NCBI GenBank assembly: GCA_036526195.1
Contig: DATCYZ010000008.1
Span: 1 to 34,666, forward strand
Origin: DATCYZ01 sp036526195
Lineage (GTDB): Bacteria; Pseudomonadota; Gammaproteobacteria; Burkholderiales; SG8-39
Direction: 5' to 3'
DNA: 34,666 bases
A program made the position numbers and the translations under genes. Below are positions 30,209-34,666 of this stretch, in pieces. The notes under the pieces are model-generated. The model worked only from the letters and a program-made list of their open reading frames with translations. It was not told where the DNA came from and did no database searches. Position 1 is the stretch's first letter, and every line of letters begins with the position of its first letter.

Positions 30209-30838
30209 ATGGAAGCCCTCACCGAGCGCCAGGCCGAGATCCTCCGGCTGATTCGCGAACTCACCGAGTCGACCGGCTATCCGCCCACGCGGGCGGAGAT
30301 CGCGCGCTCCATGGGGTTCCGCTCGGTGAATGCCGCCGAACAGCACCTGCGGGCGCTCGAGCGCAAGGGCGTGCTGCAGATCTCCTCCGGCGCTTCGCGC
30401 GGCATCCGTGTGCGCGCCCGCTCGGCCACGGCGCGCATGGGACGAATGAACGAATTGCCGATCGTCGGGCGCGTTTCCGCCGGCAGCCCGATGCTGGCCG
30501 AGGAACACCTGCAGGGGCGCGCGCAGATCGACCCGAACCTGTTTGCGCCGCGCGCGGACTACCTGCTGCGCGTGCGCGGCATGTCGATGCGCGACGCCGG
30601 CATTCTCGAGGGCGACCTGCTGGCGGTGCACCGCACGAGCGAGGCTCGCACCGGCCAGGTGGTGGTGGCGCGCATCGACAGCGACGTGACCGTGAAGCGC
30701 TTTCGCAAGCGCGGCACGCTGGTCCAGTTGCTGCCGGAGAACCCCGAGTTCGAACCGATCGAGATCGACCTGCGCCGCGAGTCGCTGGTCATCGAAGGCA
30801 TTGCGGTCGGCGTCCTGCGAAACGGCAAAAGTCTGTGA
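30209..30838 (+). CDS. lexA: LexA repressor
   Basis: This 209-residue protein is LexA, the SOS repressor. The N-terminal winged helix is in LTERQAEILRLIRELTES and the following PPTRAEIARSMGFRSVNAAEQ. The cleavage site is Ala91-Gly92 in LPIVGRVSAGSP. The Ser-Lys dyad is Ser126 (RGMSMRDAG) and Lys163 (DVTVKRF), 37 residues apart. ATG 30209 gives the usual LexA length; earlier in-frame starts would read through the promoter. In the same window it provides an intact comparison for the lysine-less S24 protein. Confidence 0.96.
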   Translation: MEALTERQAEILRLIRELTESTGYPPTRAEIARSMGFRSVNAAEQHLRALERKGVLQISSGASRGIRVRARSATARMGRMNELPIVGRVSAGSPMLAEEHLQGRAQIDPNLFAPRADYLLRVRGMSMRDAGILEGDLLAVHRTSEARTGQVVVARIDSDVTVKRFRKRGTLVQLLPENPEFEPIEIDLRRESLVIEGIAVGVLRNGKSL

Positions 30839-30845
30839 TGTCCCG

Positions 30846-30865
30846 GCGCGGCCCACGGGCCGCGC
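30846..30865 (+). terminator. Hairpin after lexA
   Basis: GCGCGGCCC (30846-30854) is followed by AC and then its complement GGGCCGCGC (30857-30865), 8 bases after the lexA stop. The sequence CGCTTTCCCTT that follows (from 30870) has only short T runs, so termination may be partial. Confidence 0.45.
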
Positions 30866-30887
30866 GGCACGCTTTCCCTTAGAATCC

Positions 30888-30906
30888 GGCAGGTACGCCG
30901 CCTGCC
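30888..30906 (+). promoter_or_regulatory. Hairpin abutting the histidine-kinase start
   Basis: GGCAGG (30888-30893) pairs with CCTGCC (30901-30906), ending directly before the ATG at 30907. The left arm contains the only AGG ribosome-site-like triplet, so folding would block initiation. A TAGAAT -10-like hexamer lies at 30880-30885. Functional meaning is inference. Confidence 0.3.
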
Positions 30907-32709
30907 ATGAACGCCGACACGCCAGCTTCCGCTTTGGATACGACGCCCTCCCCGCCGGCGGCGACCCCGGACGTCGACCGGGCAGATCCGAAAGCGGTCC
31001 TCGCGGACCGCGTCGAACAGCTCTACGGCCAGATGTGGCTCGGCGTGGTGGCCACCTTCGCCATCGGCACGATCGCCACCTACGAGTTGTGGGACCGGCG
31101 CATGCAGGATCTGGTGTCGTTCTGGTGGGGGCTGGTCGCCCTGCTGACGATCACCAGCGCTGCGCTCATCCTGGCCTACCAGCGCAGTCCGACGCGCGCC
31201 GCCGACGCCGCGCAATGGCTGCGCTGGCTGGCGATTGCCGCCCTGGCCAATGGTGCAAACTGGGGCTTCGCGGGCTCGGTCTTCTTTCCCTCGCATACGG
31301 ACGAGCAGCAAATCTTCCTCGCCTTCCTGCTCTCGGGCATGGCGGCGGGCGGGATATCGATCTACGCCGGGTCCTGGCGGATTTTCGCGATGTACGCGGC
31401 CGGCATCCTTGCGCCGTTTACCTACGTGCTCGCCACCTTCGGCAACCGGCTCTTCATCGAGGTCGCCCTCATGGTGCCGGTGTTCTACGCGGTCACCGTG
31501 GCGATCGCCTACCGGCTCGAGATGGTGTTCCACGCCGGCTACCAGCTGCGGCACGCCTATGGCCGCCTGACCGCGGACTACAGTCTCCTGAACGCCCGCC
31601 TGGAGCGGCAACTGGTCGAGCTCGACGACGCCCGCCGGCAGGTCGAAGCCTCGGGACGCAAGCTGGCCTTGTTCGCCGAAAGCGCGCCGATCCCGATTTT
31701 CGAGTTCGACCCGATGGGGCGCGTGGTCACCGTCAACCGCGAGGCGGAGAACCTGTTCGGCCATGTCTCCAAGGAAGTGGTCGGGCGCGACGGCACGGCG
31801 TTCCTCTTTCCGAGCGAACTCACCGCCTCGGTCACCGATCGCTGGCGCAGCTTCATCCGCGACGCCAAACCGGTCATGGGTCTGCGCTTTCACAACGTGC
31901 GGCGCGACGGCAGCGAGATCGTCTGCGAATGGAGCCTCACACCGCTGGTCGGCAACGACGGCAAGGTGATCTCCGTCATCATTCAGGGCAACGACATCAC
32001 GCAGCAACTCGAGGTGGAACGCATGAAGAAGGAGTTCATGTCGACGCTCAGCCATGAGTTGCGCACCCCGCTCACCTCCATCATCGGTTCGCTGCAGCTG
32101 GTGAACTCGGGAGTGCTCGGCGACGTGACGAGCGACGTCACGGACCTCACGACGATCGCGGAACGCAATGGCGAGCGCCTGCTCGACATGATCAACGACA
32201 TCCTCGATATCGAAAAGATCGAATCCGGGAAGTTCACCATGGTCCCGGAGGTCGTGTCGATCGACGCCCTGGTGCGCGAGGGAATCGCCCTGAACCAGGC
32301 GTTCGCCGAGCGCCACAATACGCACCTCGAGACCACGGGCGAGATTCTTCCCGTGAAGGTGCATGTCGACCGCAAGCGACTGCTGCAGGTGCTCACCAAC
32401 CTGCTGTCGAATGCCGCCAAATTCTCCCCCGAAGGCAAGCCCGTCGAGGTAGCGGTGAAAGCGGCCGATGGCCGGGTCCGCGTCGAGGTGCACGACCGCG
32501 GACCGGGCATTCCGGAGAGCTTCCGCAGCCGCATCTTCAGCCGCTTCTCCCAGGCGGACTCGACCACCGCGCGCCAGAAGGGCGGCACCGGCCTGGGCCT
32601 CGCCATCTGCAAGCACATGATCGAAATGATGCAGGGCGAGATCGGTTTCGACGAGCGCCCTGGCGGCGGCACGACGTTCTGGTTCCAGCTTCCCCGACAC
32701 ACAGACTGA
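30907..32709 (+). CDS. Membrane PAS sensor histidine kinase
   Basis: This 600-residue kinase has about six N-terminal membrane spans (residues roughly 44-220, for example VATFAIGTIATYELW and FLAFLLSGMAAGG). A short coiled coil follows, then a PAS domain (about 250-370, IPIFEFDPMGRVVTVNREAE). The HisKA domain has phospho-acceptor His383 in MSTLSHELRTPL, and the ATPase domain has N box NLLSNAAKFSP (from Asn498), DRGPGIPES and GGTGLGLAIC. The ligand is unknown; the membrane sensor belongs to no family I could name. It is followed 19 bases later by its receiver. Confidence 0.92.
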   Translation: MNADTPASALDTTPSPPAATPDVDRADPKAVLADRVEQLYGQMWLGVVATFAIGTIATYELWDRRMQDLVSFWWGLVALLTITSAALILAYQRSPTRAADAAQWLRWLAIAALANGANWGFAGSVFFPSHTDEQQIFLAFLLSGMAAGGISIYAGSWRIFAMYAAGILAPFTYVLATFGNRLFIEVALMVPVFYAVTVAIAYRLEMVFHAGYQLRHAYGRLTADYSLLNARLERQLVELDDARRQVEASGRKLALFAESAPIPIFEFDPMGRVVTVNREAENLFGHVSKEVVGRDGTAFLFPSELTASVTDRWRSFIRDAKPVMGLRFHNVRRDGSEIVCEWSLTPLVGNDGKVISVIIQGNDITQQLEVERMKKEFMSTLSHELRTPLTSIIGSLQLVNSGVLGDVTSDVTDLTTIAERNGERLLDMINDILDIEKIESGKFTMVPEVVSIDALVREGIALNQAFAERHNTHLETTGEILPVKVHVDRKRLLQVLTNLLSNAAKFSPEGKPVEVAVKAADGRVRVEVHDRGPGIPESFRSRIFSRFSQADSTTARQKGGTGLGLAICKHMIEMMQGEIGFDERPGGGTTFWFQLPRHTD

Positions 32710-32728
32710 CCGGATAGAGGATCTCCCG

Positions 32729-33121
32729 ATGACCACCAGGCCCCTGCAGAAGATCCTCTACGTCGAGGACGACGAAGACATCCAGCGCATCGTGCGCCTG
32801 TCGCTCGAGCGCATCGGCAAGTTCACCGTCGAGGTAGAAAGCGACCCGCTGGCGGCCATCGAGCACATGCGCGCCTACCAGCCCGACCTGGTGATGCTCG
32901 ACTGGATGATGCCTGGCATGGACGGACCGACGCTCTTCCGGAAGATGAAGGAATCCCCCGACACGAACGCCTATCCGGTGGTGTTCATCACCGCCAAGGC
33001 CTCGTCCCGCGAACTGGACGAGTTGACCGCGCTTGGCGCCGTCGGCACGATTTCCAAGCCCTTCTCGCCGAAGGACTTGCCGGGACAGTTGCGCGCGGTC
33101 TGGGAAAAGATCCCGGACTGA
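32729..33121 (+). CDS. Single-domain response regulator
   Basis: This 130-residue protein is a stand-alone receiver domain: acidic pocket EDDED near residue 13, phospho-acceptor Asp58 in LVMLDWMMPGMDG, Thr88 in VVFITAKA and Lys110 in TISKPF. It has no output domain, so it acts through protein contacts or as a phosphate relay. The ribosome site GAGGA lies upstream. It lies directly behind the sensor kinase and is presumably its partner. Its stop is 4 bases from the stop of the converging kinase gene. Confidence 0.93.
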   Translation: MTTRPLQKILYVEDDEDIQRIVRLSLERIGKFTVEVESDPLAAIEHMRAYQPDLVMLDWMMPGMDGPTLFRKMKESPDTNAYPVVFITAKASSRELDELTALGAVGTISKPFSPKDLPGQLRAVWEKIPD

Positions 33122-33125
33122 GCGT

Positions 33126-34397
33126 TCAGCCGCTCAGGCGAACAGTCGTCTCGGCGCCGAAGGCGCCCGTGCCCTGGTAGAACTTGCGCGACAGGAACCC
33201 GATGACTTCATCGGTGTTGCGAAAGCGCGCGTCGCGGTCCTTTTCGATCAGCTTGTCCATCAGCGGCTGGAAGCGCTCGAGCGCATCCGGCAGGAGCGGC
33301 GGCGGCGTGTGCAGGTGATGCAGGGCGACCTCGACCGCGGTCTCGCCCTCGAACAGGTGACGCCCGGTCAGCATCTGGTAGAGCAGGACGCCGGCGCTGT
33401 ACACGTCGGTGCGCAGGTCGAGCGCCCGCCCCTGCACCTGTTCCGGGCTCATGTAACGCGGCGTCCCCAGGACTTCCCCATGGTTCGTGCGGTCGATGGC
33501 GTCGATGTGCTTCGCGATGCCGAAATCGACGATCGCCAGGCTGCCGTCGGCGCGGAACATCAGGTTCTGCGGCTTGAGGTCGCGGTGCAGCACGCCGCGC
33601 TCGTGAATGTCGCCAAGGGCGAACATCAGTTCGCGGAAGATCTTCAGCGCCTCTTCGGGCACGATGGGCTTGCCGTTCAGGCGCTTGCTCAGGTCGCCGC
33701 CGTCGAAGAATTCCATGACGAGGTAAGCGAGGTCATCGGACAGTCCGTGCCCGTAAATGCGCGCGACGTGCCGGGAACGGATGCGTTCCACCAGCTCGTA
33801 CTCTTCCATGAAGCGCGCCAGCGCCGTCGCGTCGCCGGAGATCTCATCGCGCAGGATCTTGACCACCAGCGGCTCGTCGTCGCCCTCGCGCGAGGCAAGG
33901 TAGACGCGGGACATGCCGCCTTCGCCGATCAGGCGCAGGACGGTGATGCCGGGAATGTTGATGCGGGCGCCGAGGTTCTGGCCTTCGACCCGCGCCGCCA
34001 CTTCGGGTCGCGGCGTCTGGCCGAGCCGCGCGTGCGTGAGTTCGCGCACCGAGGTCACCAGGCGCTCACGCGTCAACTCCTGCTTGCGCTGGTAGTCGTC
34101 CGCGCCCGCCTTCATCGCGCGCACCGCGATCACCTCGCTGCCCGCGCCGGTGAGGAAGATCACGGGCGGGCAGTCCGGCCGGCGCTTGAAGCGCGCAAGC
34201 CAGTCGAGTCCGTCGCCCTTGCCGAGCATGTAATCGAGAACCACGAGGTCGAACGTCCCGAGGGGAAAATCCGCCTCGGGCATGGCGCGTTTCATCGGAT
34301 CGAAGAGCTCGACGTCCGCCTTGGGCCACTCCTGCAGCAGGTAGTGCGCGAGCAGGTTTCGCAGGTCCTCGTCGTCGTCGATGATGAGGATGCGCAT
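33126..34397 (-). CDS. Receiver-Ser/Thr kinase fusion
   Basis: This 423-residue protein joins a CheY-like receiver (residues 1-125, phospho-acceptor Asp55 in LVVLDYMLG) to a Hanks-type Ser/Thr kinase (about 150-400). The kinase part has the glycine loop IGEGGMSRVYLA, Lys in LVVKILR, the catalytic HRDLKPQN, metal-binding DFG in IVDFGIAKH and activation loop GTPRYMSPEQVQG. In the receiver, the usual K-P is changed to K-Q (DDYQRKQEL). The ATG at 34397 overlaps the stop of the cyclase gene (TGATG); a GTG at 34400 is also possible. It links two-component and Ser/Thr phosphorylation. Confidence 0.93.
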   Translation of the reverse strand: MRILIIDDDEDLRNLLAHYLLQEWPKADVELFDPMKRAMPEADFPLGTFDLVVLDYMLGKGDGLDWLARFKRRPDCPPVIFLTGAGSEVIAVRAMKAGADDYQRKQELTRERLVTSVRELTHARLGQTPRPEVAARVEGQNLGARINIPGITVLRLIGEGGMSRVYLASREGDDEPLVVKILRDEISGDATALARFMEEYELVERIRSRHVARIYGHGLSDDLAYLVMEFFDGGDLSKRLNGKPIVPEEALKIFRELMFALGDIHERGVLHRDLKPQNLMFRADGSLAIVDFGIAKHIDAIDRTNHGEVLGTPRYMSPEQVQGRALDLRTDVYSAGVLLYQMLTGRHLFEGETAVEVALHHLHTPPPLLPDALERFQPLMDKLIEKDRDARFRNTDEVIGFLSRKFYQGTGAFGAETTVRLSG

Positions 34398-34666
34398 CAC
34401 GCCTCCTGCAAGGCCACCGGCAGCGCATACACGGAAATCGCCGCCTGCTTGCCGCGCAGCGTGACCTCGCCGCGCGCCTCGACCTCGTCCAGGGCTGTCC
34501 TGCCCTCGCGCAGGGCCTCATGCACGCGCCCGCAGAACAGGATCTCGTTCGGCGGCGCCATCTGCATCAGCCGCGCGGCCGTGTTCACCGGGTCGCCGAT
34601 GATCGTGTAGTTGGTGTAGTGGGGAGACCCGACGTTGGCGAGGATCGCCTCCCCCATGCACATGCC
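34397..34666 (-). CDS. Class III adenylate/guanylate cyclase, C-terminal part (partial)
   Basis: Only the last 88 or so residues are in the window; the gene continues past the right edge. GEAILANVGSPHYTNYTIIGD and PVNTAARLMQMAPPNEILFC are the catalytic core of class III nucleotide cyclases, containing the ribose- and transition-state-binding asparagine and arginine. The rest of the protein, including any sensor domain, lies outside. It is coupled by TGATG to the receiver-kinase fusion, so cyclase and kinase probably act in the same signalling pathway. Confidence 0.88.
   Translation of the reverse strand, partial: GMCMGEAILANVGSPHYTNYTIIGDPVNTAARLMQMAPPNEILFCGRVHEALREGRTALDEVEARGEVTLRGKQAAISVYALPVALQEA

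Noticed and set aside
30559..32736. Long minus-strand open frame across lexA and the sensor kinase
   Set aside because: Antisense shadow of two genes with conserved motifs.

Overview
The window is high-GC, tightly packed bacterial chromosome with about 40 genes. No stretch over 300 bases lacks a gene, and I saw no tRNA, rRNA, CRISPR array, insertion sequence or integrase. The left edge is the start of a dissimilatory sulfite reductase operon in the order dsrA-dsrB-dsrE-dsrF on the minus strand. DsrE and DsrF occur with the oxidative (reverse) type of Dsr, so the organism is most likely a sulfur-oxidising proteobacterium. Gene content (two-pair Liv transporter, acyl-CoA ligase, LexA, RutE-like reductase) fits a beta- or gammaproteobacterium, but I cannot place it further.

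Region 1 (2-3252) is dsrABEF. Region 2 (3479-11227) is the most unusual part: thirteen small genes of mostly unknown job, running directly from the dsr operon to a tandem TusA sulfur carrier. It holds a TauD-type dioxygenase, an unknown helical protein, a Cas6/Cmx6-like RNA-processing protein with no CRISPR or other cas gene nearby, a DsrC/TusE-family protein that has lost every cysteine (RspA type), a minimal S24 peptidase fold lacking its catalytic lysine, a 96-residue conserved-looking protein, two further Fe(II)/2-oxoglutarate oxygenases, a 110-residue protein, a Sel1-repeat protein, an unknown helical protein, a protein resembling the Sfum_1244 family, and the two-domain TusA. The mixture of sulfur-relay proteins, an RNA-processing fold and protein-hydroxylase-like folds suggests an undescribed regulatory or maturation system attached to sulfur oxidation. 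That function is inference.

Region 3 (11254-20894) is fatty-acid/branched-chain metabolism: a minus-strand unit of acyl-CoA ligase, GNAT acetyltransferase and small membrane protein, joined by GTGA overlaps, faces a plus-strand Liv-type ABC importer. That importer has one binding protein and two ATPases but two permease pairs, and ends in a coupled YtkA/FixH-like exported protein. A perfect 22-bp tandem repeat sits in the divergent promoter between them.

Region 4 (20948-30007) is mixed housekeeping: RutE-like nitroreductase, acetyl-CoA hydrolase/transferase family protein, a glycosyltransferase-methyltransferase fusion, an MFS carrier coupled to nicotinate phosphoribosyltransferase, an SRAP (YedK) DNA-repair protein, and an orphan molybdenum hydroxylase large subunit.

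Region 5 (30209-34666) is regulatory: LexA with a recognisable promoter, a membrane PAS histidine kinase with its own response regulator, and, converging on them, a receiver-Ser/Thr kinase fusion behind a class III nucleotide cyclase that runs off the right edge.
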